From VRUE01 sp963732225 (lineage in GTDB: Bacteria > Actinomycetota > Thermoleophilia > Solirubrobacterales > 70-9), in the NCBI GenBank assembly GCA_963732225.1, contig CAVSYR010000002.1, forward strand, positions 496,001 through 560,000: 64,000 nucleotides of DNA. The letters are read 5' to 3'. The position numbers were made by a program, and so were the translations under genes. Below, piece after piece: positions 33,738 through 43,600 of the stretch; within the stretch, counting starts at the first letter, position 1, and each line of letters begins with the position of its first letter. The notes beneath the pieces are model-generated. The model saw only the letters and a program-made list of their open reading frames with translations. It was not told the origin of the DNA and did no database searches.

Positions 33738-34073
33738 CAGCGAGTCTTACACCGTTTGATGTAGTGGTTATTTAGGCACCCAGCACGTACCTAAATAATC
33801 ACGACGAATTAACACTGTTTGGCGCTCGGCTGCCGTTCTGCCGTTTTGCAGTAGGACCGCCGTGGGCGTTGTCACCCATGTCCACTCTCGACGTAGTGCA
33901 CCATTTTTTACCTTTAACATCGTTATTGCGTCGGGTGACCCGCTAGGTCGTCAGCATGAGGCTTCCTAGCACTGGGGACTCGATGCTTGCTCGATGGACT
34001 GGGAGGGCGGTGCTGTAATGGCCGCCCTCCTAGCTGTCACTTTTGCGCTGGTGCAGGTGCGCGCCCCCCGCCT
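33738..34073. other. AT-richer intergenic region with inverted repeats
   Basis: 336 bases with no convincing gene. It holds an imperfect 16-bp inverted repeat (33764-33802) 27 nt after the ferredoxin stop, a run ccattttttacctttaac (about 33901-33918), and a GGAGGGCGG / CCGCCCTCC hairpin (about 34005-34030) that could terminate the convergent regulator gene. A short plus-strand frame from 33994 overlaps that regulator and looks fortuitous. Confidence 0.45.
33764..33802. repeat. Imperfect 16-bp AT-rich inverted repeat after the ferredoxin gene
   Basis: gtggttatttaggcac (33764-33779) and gtacctaaataatcac (33787-33802) pair with two mismatches around a 7-nt loop. It could be a terminator without a T-run or an operator; nothing decides between them. 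Confidence 0.5.
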
Positions 34074-34697
34074 CTACGACTCGCTGGTGGCCAGGCGCTC
34101 GCCGGGCGGACGACCGGAGCGGCTGCGCTCGAAGCTCATCGCCGCGACCACGGTTGAGGTTCCGGACTGCTCGCTCTCGAGCAGGCGAGCGGCGCTTTTA
34201 GCCTCGATCTCCTCGACCCGCGCGTAAGAGGCGGCCATCTCGTCGGCCACTTCGCGCCGGCCCTGCTCGTCAAGATTGACCGAGCGCCAGCTCATCCAGA
34301 TGTCTTCGTCGGAATCCATCTTGTCGGCCCGCAGCGCGGCCAGACCCTCGGCCATGATCGCTTGCAGAATCAGCGCGGCGAACTCGCGTTTCGTCTCGGC
34401 CGGCAACTGGCGCGCTTCCTCGTCGCTGATGAACGGCCTCGCGATCGCGCGATAGAAATGCTCGGTCGCGCCGCGCCGCTGCTCAGTGCCGACGAATTCG
34501 ATGCAGCCGGAATCGAACAGTTCTTTGACGTGGTGGCCGACCTTGCTGACTCCCTCGCCAATGATTTTGGCGATTTCGTTGGGGCTCGCTGTGCCTTCGT
34601 TGAGGATCGCGAGGGCGTCGATCCTGATCCGGTGACCGACGGCGTAGGCCACCGCCTCGTCGATGCTTCTCCTCTGCCCCTTTGCGGTCGTCGCCAA
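34074..34697 (-). CDS. ArsR-like winged-helix transcriptional regulator
   Basis: 207 residues from TTG 34697, preferred to TTG 34715 because GGAGGA lies 6 nt before it but inside the longer form. The N-terminal half is a winged helix: RIRIDALAILNEGTASPNEIAKIIGEGVSKVGHHVKELFDSGCIEFVGTEQRRGATEHFYRA, where the recognition helix and the typical -RRGA-EH-Y beta-wing are clear. The C-terminal half is helical and acidic, perhaps for ligand binding or dimerisation. No metal-binding cysteine pairs are seen. A 19-codon frame with a strong ribosome site is divergent from it; its target is unknown. Confidence 0.75.
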   Translation of the reverse strand: MATTAKGQRRSIDEAVAYAVGHRIRIDALAILNEGTASPNEIAKIIGEGVSKVGHHVKELFDSGCIEFVGTEQRRGATEHFYRAIARPFISDEEARQLPAETKREFAALILQAIMAEGLAALRADKMDSDEDIWMSWRSVNLDEQGRREVADEMAASYARVEEIEAKSAARLLESEQSGTSTVVAAMSFERSRSGRPPGERLATSES

Positions 34698-34792
34698 GGC
34701 TGATCCTCCAGTCAAGAGCTATCTAATTGGTAAGGCTGGCCGGAGGATAAGCAAGTTTCCCTGATTGGAGACCGCCGCACTCAGCGATACCT

Positions 34793-34818
34793 CAATACTT
34801 AATTTTTTCTTAGTATTG
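34793..34818. promoter_or_regulatory. AT-rich inverted repeat upstream of the ArsR-like gene
   Basis: CAATACT and AGTATTG (34793-34799, 34812-34818) flank a T-rich centre. It lies between the regulator and the divergent small ORF, so it could be an operator for both. Confidence 0.3.
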
Positions 34819-34870
34819 CCTCTCGAATCCCGTTCAGACGGGCAGGAGATGGGAAGGGAGGTGAGCTGGG

Positions 34871-34930
34871 ATGAGGATCACCACCGTGAGCGCGGTGCTG
34901 CCGAGCGTGCACGTCTTCAAGCACAACTAG
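34871..34930 (+). CDS. Candidate 19-residue peptide divergent from the ArsR-like regulator
   Basis: ATG 34871 to TAG 34930 encodes MRITTVSAVLPSVHVFKHN. The ribosome site gggaagggaggtgag, 6-8 nt upstream, is the strongest in this part of the window, in a genome where many genes have none. It lies alone on the plus strand between two minus-strand genes and ends 7 nt before the end of mrp. I do not recognise the sequence. It may be a leader peptide, a small signalling peptide or a chance frame. Confidence 0.3.
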   Translation: MRITTVSAVLPSVHVFKHN

Positions 34931-34937
34931 GCGTTAG

Positions 34938-36095
34938 CTACTGGACGACGGGAAGCGGCGTCCCGCTGACCGGCGGCGGTTCGGCTGCCGCCGGGGTCGC
35001 CTGCAACACCGGCAGCTCTTGTGGCGTGGCCGCGATGATGCCGCGCGCGGTCTGACGAATTGCCTGCGCTGCGGGAGAGTCGGGCTCTGCCGTCACCAGG
35101 GGTGAACCGCTGTCAGCGTGTTCGCGCAGGGCCTCGGAGAGCGGGATCTTGCCGAGCAGGGGAATGTCGAGTTCGTCGGCGAGCAGCTGCCCGCCGCCCT
35201 CGCCGAAGATGGTCAAGCGCTCGCCGTCGGGAGTGGTGAAGCCGGACATGTTCTCGATCGCGCCGAGCAGCTCGAGATCGAACTTGGCAGCCATGTCGGC
35301 CGCCCGTTTGGCCACAGTCTGCGCGGCGGGCTGGGGCGTCGTGACGAGCACGAACTTCGCCTGTGGCAGCAGCTGGGCCAGGGTCATCGAGACGTCGCCG
35401 GTCCCCGGCGGCAGATCGAGCAGCAGGTACTCCAGCTCCCCCCAGGCGACGTCCTCGAGGAACTGCTGGATCGCCTTGTGCAGCATCGGGCCGCGCCAGA
35501 CGACGGCTGAGTTCTCCTCAACGAAGAAGCCGATTGACATCACCTTGACGCCCCCGGGCGATTCGAGCGGCAGGATTTTGCGCTCGCCGTTGACCTCGGG
35601 CTTGTTGTTGACGCCGAGCATGCGCGGCATCGAGTAGCCGTAGACGTCGCAGTCGAGGGCGCCGGCAGGATGCCCTTCGGCGGTCAGGGCGGCGGCCAGG
35701 TTGGCGGTCATCGTCGACTTGCCGACGCCGCCCTTGCCGGAGGCGACGCAGATCACGTTTTTGACCTGAGCGAGGGCGCCGGCGGGCAGCTTGCCGCGGC
35801 CGAGCGTCTGCTGCAGGGACGATTTCTCCTCATCGGAGAGAACGTCGAAGCCGACGGCGACCTCGGTCACTCCGTCCAGCTCGGAGACCTGCTTGGCGAC
35901 GGCCTGTTCGAAGTGGGAGCGGATCGGGCAGCCCGCCGTGGTCAGCGAGACGACGACATCGACTCGGCCGCCCTCGCGAACCTCGATCGAGCGCACCATG
36001 CCCAGCTCGACAATCGAGCGGCGCAGCTCGGGGTCGATCACGGCTCGCAGCTTCTCGGTTATCTGATCCTGCGTCGGAAGTGACATTGGGGCCAT
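34938..36095 (-). CDS. mrp: Mrp/NBP35-family iron-sulphur carrier ATPase
   Basis: 385 residues; ATG 36086 is an alternative start. The N-terminal domain (residues 5-95) is the DUF59/MIP18-like module (VIDPELRRSIVELGMVRSIEV, TTAGCPIRSHF). Then comes the ParA/MinD-type ATPase: deviant Walker A ASGKGGVGKST near 118-128, switch I region, LLLDLPPGTGDV (Walker B) and QPAAQTVAKRA. ApbC/Mrp proteins transfer Fe-S clusters to apoproteins; the family's C-terminal CxxC is not evident here, and the C-terminus is Pro/Ala-rich instead. The missing cysteine pair makes cluster binding less certain. Confidence 0.88.
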   Translation of the reverse strand: MAPMSLPTQDQITEKLRAVIDPELRRSIVELGMVRSIEVREGGRVDVVVSLTTAGCPIRSHFEQAVAKQVSELDGVTEVAVGFDVLSDEEKSSLQQTLGRGKLPAGALAQVKNVICVASGKGGVGKSTMTANLAAALTAEGHPAGALDCDVYGYSMPRMLGVNNKPEVNGERKILPLESPGGVKVMSIGFFVEENSAVVWRGPMLHKAIQQFLEDVAWGELEYLLLDLPPGTGDVSMTLAQLLPQAKFVLVTTPQPAAQTVAKRAADMAAKFDLELLGAIENMSGFTTPDGERLTIFGEGGGQLLADELDIPLLGKIPLSEALREHADSGSPLVTAEPDSPAAQAIRQTARGIIAATPQELPVLQATPAAAEPPPVSGTPLPVVQ

Positions 36096-36202
36096 TCTCG
36101 CAAAGGCGCCGAGGCGGCAGCCCCCGGGTGCTCGCCGCAGGGGGAGAGAACCGGCCGCTGCCGGCTTAGCCCCCGCACATGTCGTCGAGCAGAGGAGGGG
36201 TT

Positions 36203-38464
36203 ATGTCGGGCACGCGGGGTGGCGTCGGTCGCATCGTCGCAATGGGAATCGCGCTGGCGCTGGCTTTGCTGCTACTGGTCGCCAAGGAGGCGACCGCGGG
36301 CAAGTACTCGGTTGCCCAATGTGGCTGGTACGTCGGCGCCGACGCGAACTGGGCCGACAGCACCGGCGGGGCGAAGTTCCGCCCGGATGGCTGGTGCGTG
36401 CCGCCGGTCGGCCAGGACCCCTTCGACGGAGCGCACCTGAAGAGCTTCACTCGCGATGGCCAGGCGACGGTGTTGGGGACGCGCTACGCCCGCTGGCGCT
36501 GGGACGCCCCGCCGGGGACCGGGATCGCTCAGGTGCGGGGAACCTGGTGGCACGCGTTGCACGACGGCATCGAGCAGCGGCTCGGCATGGCCAACTGGGG
36601 AGGCGGCTTCGATGCCTTCGCGGCGGCGGGCGGCACCGACACCACGCCGCGCGAGTTCGTCGCGGGTTTTAACCCGGCCCAACCCGCCTTCGAGGACCGG
36701 CTGCTCTGCGCCAAGGCCGAAAGCAAGTGGTGCAGCCTGGAACCCGGCTCATGGTCGGCGATCCGAGCGCTGACGATCACCGTCCAGGACGACCAGCCGC
36801 CCGCGGCGGGGATCGGCGGCGAAATCACCACGGGGGGATGGCGCCGCGGCACCCAGAACGTCGCCTTCGCCGGCAGCGACGTCGGCGGTGGCGTTCGCTT
36901 CGGCGAAACCGCGGTCGACGGCGGTCGGGTGAATCTGACCGAGTACGGCTGCGCCAAGGTCTCGATCGGCGGCGAATGGCGGGCGACACAGATGCGTCCC
37001 TGCAGCCTCGGCGTCTCCGGCAACGCGCCGATCGAGACCACTCGCTTCAGCGACGGTCCGCACAGCATCCACCACTGCGTGACCGACTTTGCCGCCAACT
37101 CCTCCTGCACAGCGGACCTGACATTTCTGATCGACAACAACCCGCCGGCGCATCCCCGTGAACTCACCCTCGCGGGCGGCGATGCCTGGCGGCGCAGCAA
37201 CGACTTCGATCTCTCTTGGATCAACCCCGCCCAAGCCCCGGCAAGCCCGATCGGCGGCGCCTCGTGGCGGATCACCGGACCGGCCGGCTACGACAGTGGC
37301 GCGAAGTTCGTGCCGGGCCACGAACTAGGTGGCCTGCCGAACCTGTTCGTGCCCCGTGCCGGCACCTACTCGCTCAGCGTCTGGCTGCGCGATGAGGCAG
37401 GGAACGAAGCTGCATCCTCGGCGGCATCGCTGCCGCTGCGGTTCGACGACGTACCCCCAGGCGTCGCCTTCGAGCCGGCTGCCGCCGGGGATGCGCCCGC
37501 GTCTGCGGTCCGCGCCGAAATCAGCGATGCGCATTCCGGACCGGCGAGTGGAGAGATCCACTACCGGCGCCTCGATAGCCAGCAATGGAGTGAGCTACCG
37601 GCGAAATTCCAGCGCGGCGACTCGGCGGAGAAGGCTGAGCTATTGGCGCGTCTGCCCAGCGATCTCGGTCCTGGCACCTACGTCTTCCGCGCCGATGCCG
37701 TCGACGCGGCGGGCAACACGGCGACCTCGAGCCGCCGCAGCGACGGCACGGAGATGACCGTGCGCAAGGTCGCCGGCGAACCGGTAGCGGCGCTCAAGCG
37801 GGCCGAGCCGGCCCGGGGTAAGGCGCGCATCTACGCCAGCCTCCGCTGGCGCGGGCGCAGCGGCACCGAGCTGACCGTGCCGTTCAGGACGGCGGCAAGG
37901 CTGAGCGGTCGGCTGGTGGACGGCGACGGCGCCGGCCTTGCCGGGAGGAGCCTGCGCGTCACCGCTCGCCCTTCGCGTGGCGCTCTTGGCCAGCCACAGG
38001 CGGAGTCTTTGCAGACTGGCCCGCACGGTGGCTTTCAACTGCATCTCCCGGTTGGCACCTCGCGCCGGATTGCCGTCGCCTTCCCCGGCGACGCCCACCT
38101 CGATGCGGCCGAGCGCAGCCCGCTGACCCTGCGCGTACGCAGCGGGGTTGAGCTGAAGGTCACGCCGCCGCAGTTGCAGACTGGCGAGGCGGCGCACTTC
38201 AGCGGCAGCGTTCGCAGCCTCGGCGCGCCGCTGCCGCGGCGGGGCAAGCTGGTCTCGATCCAGTACTACGAGTTGGCGGCGCGGCGCTGGCGCCCGGTGT
38301 TGGTGACGCGCACCGATCACGCCGGCCGCTTTCATGCCAGCTACCGGTTCCGCTACATCAGCGGTTCGGCTCGGATCAGGATCCGGGCGGCCGTGCTCGC
38401 GGAGGAGCGCTGGCCCTACGCGCCGGGTGCCTCACGCCCGCTCGTCCTTCGCGTAACCGGGTAG
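36203..38464 (+). CDS. Large secreted beta-rich protein of unknown function
   Basis: 753 residues from ATG 36203 (AGAGGAGG lies 3-9 nt upstream; 36179 lacks a ribosome site). The signal peptide ends EATA. The N-terminal 240 residues have a lectin or concanavalin-like feel with paired Cys (CGWYVGADANWADSTGGAKFRPDGWC). Then several Ig-like or FN3-like repeats of about 90 residues, each starting with a phrase such as DNNPPAHPRELTL or DDVPPGVAFEP, and a final tandem of carboxypeptidase-regulatory-like domains (LSGRLVDGDGAGLAGRSL...). Multi-domain proteins of this type are common in Solirubrobacterales. Role probably at the surface; no catalytic motif. Confidence 0.55.
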   Translation: MSGTRGGVGRIVAMGIALALALLLLVAKEATAGKYSVAQCGWYVGADANWADSTGGAKFRPDGWCVPPVGQDPFDGAHLKSFTRDGQATVLGTRYARWRWDAPPGTGIAQVRGTWWHALHDGIEQRLGMANWGGGFDAFAAAGGTDTTPREFVAGFNPAQPAFEDRLLCAKAESKWCSLEPGSWSAIRALTITVQDDQPPAAGIGGEITTGGWRRGTQNVAFAGSDVGGGVRFGETAVDGGRVNLTEYGCAKVSIGGEWRATQMRPCSLGVSGNAPIETTRFSDGPHSIHHCVTDFAANSSCTADLTFLIDNNPPAHPRELTLAGGDAWRRSNDFDLSWINPAQAPASPIGGASWRITGPAGYDSGAKFVPGHELGGLPNLFVPRAGTYSLSVWLRDEAGNEAASSAASLPLRFDDVPPGVAFEPAAAGDAPASAVRAEISDAHSGPASGEIHYRRLDSQQWSELPAKFQRGDSAEKAELLARLPSDLGPGTYVFRADAVDAAGNTATSSRRSDGTEMTVRKVAGEPVAALKRAEPARGKARIYASLRWRGRSGTELTVPFRTAARLSGRLVDGDGAGLAGRSLRVTARPSRGALGQPQAESLQTGPHGGFQLHLPVGTSRRIAVAFPGDAHLDAAERSPLTLRVRSGVELKVTPPQLQTGEAAHFSGSVRSLGAPLPRRGKLVSIQYYELAARRWRPVLVTRTDHAGRFHASYRFRYISGSARIRIRAAVLAEERWPYAPGASRPLVLRVTG

Positions 38465-38467
38465 GGT
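38462..38467 (+). promoter_or_regulatory. -10 hexamer TAGGGT, leaderless promoter of the cyclophilin gene
   Basis: TAGGGT ends 8 nt before ATG 38476; the hexamer begins within the stop codon of the previous gene. Confidence 0.5.
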
Positions 38468-38475
38468 GATGGCCG

Positions 38476-38934
38476 ATGTCGCAGGCAACCCTTCACACCA
38501 GCGCCGGGGCGATCGTGCTCGAGTTGCACGACGAGGACGCGCCGAAGACGGTCGAGAACTTCCGCAAACTCTCGGCCGACAAGTTCTACGACGAACTGGT
38601 CTTTCACCGGGTGATCCCGGACTTCATGATCCAGGGCGGCTGTCCGGAGGGAACCGGTACCGGCGGTCCCGGCTACCAGTTCGAGGACGAGTTCAACGAC
38701 CACAAGGTCGAGCGTGGTGCGCTGGCGATGGCCAATGCCGGGCCCAACACCAACGGCTCCCAGTTCTTCATCGTCACCACGCCCTCGGCGCCCTGGTTGG
38801 ACGGGAAGCACACCGTCTTCGGCCGCGTCGTCGACGGCATGGACGTGGTCGACGCGATCGAGGCGTCTCCGACTGACGCCTCAGATCGTCCGCTCGAGGC
38901 GCAGACGATTAAGCGCGTCGAGCTCTCTGAGTAG
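38476..38934 (+). CDS. Cyclophilin-type peptidyl-prolyl cis-trans isomerase
   Basis: 152 residues. The compact bacterial cyclophilin shows FHRVIPDFMIQGG (catalytic Arg and Phe/Met/Gln), GTGTGGPGYQFEDEF, MANAGPNTNGSQFFIVT, WLDGKHTVFGRVVDGMDVV (active-site Trp and His). No signal peptide, so cytoplasmic. It accelerates proline isomerisation in folding. The stop abuts the end of the convergent channel gene. Confidence 0.95.
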   Translation: MSQATLHTSAGAIVLELHDEDAPKTVENFRKLSADKFYDELVFHRVIPDFMIQGGCPEGTGTGGPGYQFEDEFNDHKVERGALAMANAGPNTNGSQFFIVTTPSAPWLDGKHTVFGRVVDGMDVVDAIEASPTDASDRPLEAQTIKRVELSE

Positions 38935-39684
38935 CTAGCCCGCGGGCGGGGAATCCACAGCGGGTTCGTCTCCGTCGCGCCGCTCGCGCCGCCGCCGTAT
39001 CGCCTCGCCGGGGCGCCAGAGGCTGACCAGGCCGGCGACCAGGGTGACGAGGAAGATCTGGCCGATCATCATCTCCAGGCCGGAGATCATGCGGCCTGGC
39101 TGCCCACCGGGGACGAGATTTCCGTAGCCGGTCGTGGTCAGGGTCGTGTAGCTGAAAAAGAGGAAATCCGAGCTGGCTGGATGGGCGTGGCCTTCGAAGA
39201 ACGGTCCGCCCTGCACGCGGTCGATTACGCCATAGAGGAAGGTGAAGAGGATGCCCAGCACCGCGTAGACGCTGAGCGCGCCGAGGATCGTGCGCGACCC
39301 CACCTCGGGCGCCATCACGACCCGGCGTAGGACCGCCCCCATTGCGAGCGCCAACAGCGAGACCTGGATCAAGGTCGCGAGGTTGAGCCAGTCGTGATTG
39401 CCGGTGGCAGCCCCAACGGCCGCCAAGGCGATCGTCAGCGCCGAGAGCGCCAAGGCGATGCGCACGAGCCGAGCTTTCGCGTGCGAGCTGGTCAATGCCA
39501 CGACCGAGGTTGCGCTGGTCGCCACGGTCAGCAGAACCGCGGTCCAGCCGCGGTTCTCGATCAGCGAGGCCAGCACGTAGGTGATCAGGACCAGCACGAA
39601 GACGAGGCCGAAGGCGTCGCTGACGCGCTCCGCGCGCTGCAGCCATCGTTCACGCCTGCGCGCCCGGCGCGAAGCTGTCTCCAT
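38935..39684 (-). CDS. Two-pore-type potassium channel protein (Ion_trans_2 pore)
   Basis: 249 residues. About five membrane helices occupy residues 20-135. The pore region follows: a helix, then SYTTLTTTGYGNLVPG with the potassium selectivity filter TTGYG (about residue 196), and a last helix MMIGQIFLVTLVAGLVSLW. Both tails are charged, but no RCK regulator domain is present and no voltage-sensor arginine ladder can be made out, so gating is unclear. Convergent with the cyclophilin gene with no spacer. Confidence 0.85.
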   Translation of the reverse strand: METASRRARRRERWLQRAERVSDAFGLVFVLVLITYVLASLIENRGWTAVLLTVATSATSVVALTSSHAKARLVRIALALSALTIALAAVGAATGNHDWLNLATLIQVSLLALAMGAVLRRVVMAPEVGSRTILGALSVYAVLGILFTFLYGVIDRVQGGPFFEGHAHPASSDFLFFSYTTLTTTGYGNLVPGGQPGRMISGLEMMIGQIFLVTLVAGLVSLWRPGEAIRRRRERRDGDEPAVDSPPAG

Positions 39685-39737
39685 CCCCGCACGTTCGGCC
39701 GGGACGCCATGTTTCCTGCTCGGGTGCGGCCCCTTGA

Positions 39738-39743
39738 TAGACC
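39738..39743 (+). promoter_or_regulatory. -10 hexamer TAGACC before the O-methyltransferase gene
   Basis: TAGACC ends 6 nt before GTG 39750, the usual leaderless spacing here. Confidence 0.35.
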
Positions 39744-39749
39744 TCTGCC

Positions 39750-40418
39750 GTGGCGCAAGACACCTGGACCGCAGTCGACGAGTACGTCACCGGCCTGCTG
39801 GCCCCACCTGACGAGGCGCTGGATGCCGCGGTGCGTGCGGGAGAAGCGGCGGGACTTCCCCAGATCCAGGTCTCATCGCCGCAGGGCAAGCTCCTCCATC
39901 TGCTGGCGAAGACGATCGGCGCCAGGTCGATCCTCGAGTTCGGCACCCTGGCCGGCTACAGCACGATCTGGCTCGCCCGGGCCCTGCCGGCCGACGGTCG
40001 CCTGATCACCCTCGAGGCCAACTCGAAGTACGCCGAGGTGGCGACGGCGAGCATCGCCGCGGCCGGCCTCGGCGAGGTGGTCGAAGTCAGGGTCGGCCCC
40101 GCCCTGGACCAGCTCCCCCAGCTCGAGGCCGACGACGCCGGTCCGTTCGACCTCACCTTCATCGACGCCGACAAGGTCCACACCCCCGATTACTTCGCCT
40201 GGGCGCTTGAGCATTCCCGTCCCGGCGGCCTGATCATCGCCGACAACGTGATCCGCGACGGCCGCCTCGCCGACCTCGAGGACGATGACCCAGCGATCGC
40301 CGCCCAGCGCCGCTTCCACGAGCAGCTCGCCGCCGAGCCTCGGGTCGAGGCAACGACGATCCAAACGGTCGGCGGCAAGGGCTACGACGGCTTCAGCCTC
40401 ATCCGCGTGCTCGACTAG
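39750..40418 (+). CDS. Class I SAM-dependent O-methyltransferase (Methyltransf_3)
   Basis: 222 residues from GTG 39750. The caffeoyl-CoA/catechol O-methyltransferase family pattern: ILEFGTLAGYSTIWLARALP (SAM motif I, residues 61-80), LITLEANSKYAEVA, FDLTFIDADKVHTPDYFAWAL (metal-binding Asp in the IDAD motif), and PGGLIIADNVIRDG with the conserved DN pair. Acts on catechol-like hydroxyls with a divalent cation. It is the last gene before the tRNA-Ser fragment that marks an island edge. Confidence 0.9.
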   Translation: MAQDTWTAVDEYVTGLLAPPDEALDAAVRAGEAAGLPQIQVSSPQGKLLHLLAKTIGARSILEFGTLAGYSTIWLARALPADGRLITLEANSKYAEVATASIAAAGLGEVVEVRVGPALDQLPQLEADDAGPFDLTFIDADKVHTPDYFAWALEHSRPGGLIIADNVIRDGRLADLEDDDPAIAAQRRFHEQLAAEPRVEATTIQTVGGKGYDGFSLIRVLD

Positions 40419-40433
40419 CTGAGCTGACAAGGA

Positions 40434-40493
40434 ATCAGCGGAGGGAGAGGGATTCGAACCCTCGAGACGCCATTAGACGCCTGCCGGTTTTCA
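40434..40493 (-). repeat. tRNA-Ser(TGA) 3' fragment, left attachment repeat of island 1
   Basis: 58 of 60 bases match 47613-47672 in direct orientation (differences at 40446 and 40472). It covers the T arm, variable arm and anticodon 3' side up to the anticodon, plus a few bases past the tRNA end, then homology stops. No 5' half is present. Confidence 0.85.
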
Positions 40494-40644
40494 GGGTCAG
40501 GGTGGGGGCGCGGAGATTGGCTTGTTCTGATGGTTACCTTCTCAATCGAGCAAAAACTCGACCTTTAATCTAAGAAACTTGATTTACGGAAAACCGTGAT
40601 GTATATACCCGAGATCTGTTTCGTCCAGCTCTCGGGGAGGCGCG

Positions 40645-43600
40645 GTGAAAGTTATGAAGCGGGTGGTGCCTCACGTCATCCAGGTCGTTGCTCTCATCCT
40701 TGTGCTGGCCGCGACATGGGCCACTCCTGCATTCGGGGAAGGGGCTGCGACGTATGAGATGTCCTTCGGCTCTTCCGGCTCCGGAAACGGGCACTTCTTT
40801 CATCCGGCAGGCATCGCCGTCAACGAAGCCGATGTGTGGGTCGTCGACCAAGGTCATGATCGGGTCCAGGAGTTCGACGAAACTGGTGAATATCTGTCCC
40901 AGTTCGGTTCGAGCGGGTCTAAAAGTGGGGAGTTCAACCGGCCGACGTCGATCGCGGTCGATTCAATCGGCAATCTCTGGGTCGCGGACGCGAACAACAA
41001 TCGCATCGAGAAGTTCGACGCCGAAGGAAAATTCCTCAAAGCTGTCGGCTCCGAAGGGAGCGGCAACGGAGAATTCTCGGGACCCGAAGGTATAGCCGCC
41101 GATGCCGAAGGCCACATCTGGGTTGCGGATACCTACAACGGCCGCATTCAGGAGTTCAATGAAGCCGGCGAATTCGTCCAGGTCATCAGCTCCTACGGGT
41201 CAGGCGAAGGCCAAGTTGGCGAACCGACCGACATCGATGTCGGGGCTGAAGGAAACATCTGGATCGCCGACTGGGAAAACAACCGTGTCTCAGCTTTCGA
41301 TCAGGAAGGTAAATTCATTCGCCAGTTTGGCTCCAGTGGCTCCGAAGCAGGCAAATTCGATCGGCCGGACGCGATTGACGTCGACTCCAAAGGCAATGTC
41401 TGGGTGGGCGATGAAGGCAACAATCGTGTCGAGCAGTTCGACGAAAGCGGAAAATATCTCAGTCAGTTCGGATCAGGGGGTTCCGCTGAAGGGGAGTTCG
41501 ACTTCGGATATCCGTTCGGTGTAGCCACCGATTCCGGCACCCATATCTGGGTCGCGGATGCGAATAACAACCGCGTCCAGAGGTGGACCACTGCCGAAGT
41601 GCCGGTTTGCCACGCCGGGGGCGCCTCGACCGAAGAAAACGAAGCGCTGGTTTTGGGTGCAGGTGCTCTTGAATGTGAAGGGGAAGAACCACTTGAATAC
41701 GAAATCGTCTCCGCTCCCAAACACGGGGAACTAATGAGCTTCAACGCATCCACCGGAGCATTTACTTATACGCCTAACTCCGAATTTACCGGCTTCGACT
41801 CATTCAAATTCGCAGCGAGCAATTCGGTCGGAAAATCGGCATCGAAGCCATTCTCTATCCAGGTAGGGGAAATCCCGCTCGAAGAAGGGATCGTTGCGGC
41901 TTATCCCTTTAACGAGGACGAAGGCAATGCCATACACGATGCTGCTAACGGGCACGATACGACCTTCGCAGGACCAGGCCCGACCTGGGTCCAGGGAAAG
42001 TACGGGTCGGCACTAAACTTCGTTGCCGAAGACGGAGACGCCGTTCAGGTCCCAAGCGATCCTGCTTTCAACCTCACGGAAGCACTCACCGTGGAGGCTT
42101 GGGTTAGACCACGTGTTCTCAGCAGCTATGCGCCGGTAGTTACGAAGAGCCGGGGTTTGTATGACTTCAGCTACGAGCTTCTTGCTGGCGGAACAAAATG
42201 GGGCGTCCCTGCTGCTTTCCTCTTCCACGAAGAATATCCAGATGCGCAAGCCAACGGTTCAGCGGAACTGCCGCCGGAAACTTGGACACACCTCGCAATG
42301 ACCTACAACGGCGAAGTGATGCGCCTGTACATCAACGGAAAACTGGCTGATGCGCAGTCGAGTGCGACGCCTCATAGTGGTGAAGGAGCGTTGAACATTG
42401 GCATTGGGTCGAGCTCTGGGTCGGCGTTCGACGGGAAGATAGACGAGGTTCGCATCTATGATCGGACTCTGAGCGGAGCCGAAATCGAAAAAGGCATGAG
42501 CACTCCGATTGAAGGTAGCGAAGGGTCTGAAGATCCAGAAGAACCCGAAGGACCTGGAGAATGCGAACTGCCGCGACTTCATGTCTCAGGATCCGCCGCA
42601 GACGAAGAAATTCCCGGCGCGGCGCTTAAGGTGTGGGCGCCAAGTGGAAGCAACCAGTGTGCGGAAAACGGTGAATTGTCACGGTTGGCTCAGGTCCAGG
42701 TCAGTATCGATGAAGAACCGGTCTTTTCGGAAGCAAGAAACTGCGAGCGCCCCAACGATCCTTGCGGGTCTGGTTTCACCCGAACTATTCAGCTTCCGTA
42801 CGAAAAGCTAATCGGGTCGCATCTGATCGAAGTCACGGGAAAAGATCAGCAAGGCAACTCGCTGGAAGCAGTCGTTTATTCGGAAGAAACCCCGGAAGAA
42901 GGAACCGTCGCCCGCGCACCCACGGAAGCCGAAGCATCCACCTCGCCTGAAGACTGTAGTACGCCTCGAAATCGTGGTGATCGGTCGCAAAAAAATCCGC
43001 ACGGATATCGCATCAAGAAGGGAGTCCTGTACGGAACTCCATGCGCCGACATCATTGGTACCCACAAGAACATCCGAGTTTACTATGGCATGAAAGGGAA
43101 CGATCTCATCAGGGCCGGCGCTAAGACTAAGGAATTTATCCTTGGAGGCGCGGGCAACGATATGGTTTTCGGTGGCCGGGGCACCGATGTCATTTTCGGC
43201 GGAGACGGCGCAGATCGACTGGATGCTGGTACTGGCGATGACCGTTTGTTCGGGCAGGACGGCAACGATACGATGATTGGAGGACCCGGAGAAGACTTGC
43301 TCCGGGGTGAAGAAGGGGATGATCTCGTTCGGGGTGGGACGACAATCGACACCCTTTCCGGCGGTGGTGGGCACAACACGCTCAGTTATGCAGACGGTAC
43401 TACGCCGGGGTTCGAGGCGGACCCCGAAGCTGGTAGCGAAAACGAACAGACCACGGTCGTCCCCAACTTCCCAAAACGCGGAGAAGAACGTGGGGTCTAT
43501 GTCAACCTGAGCGACGATCCCGCCACTATTGGCGATGACAGTGGCGTCGCTCGCTTCGGGGGCGGAAGCGATAAATTCACCAAAGCGCCAGGCTTTCAGA

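Noticed and set aside
33994..34227. 77-codon plus-strand frame with a hydrophobic start near the ArsR-like gene
   Set aside because: It overlaps the end of the regulator antisense, its C-terminal half is that gene's shadow, and a hairpin sits in its first codons.
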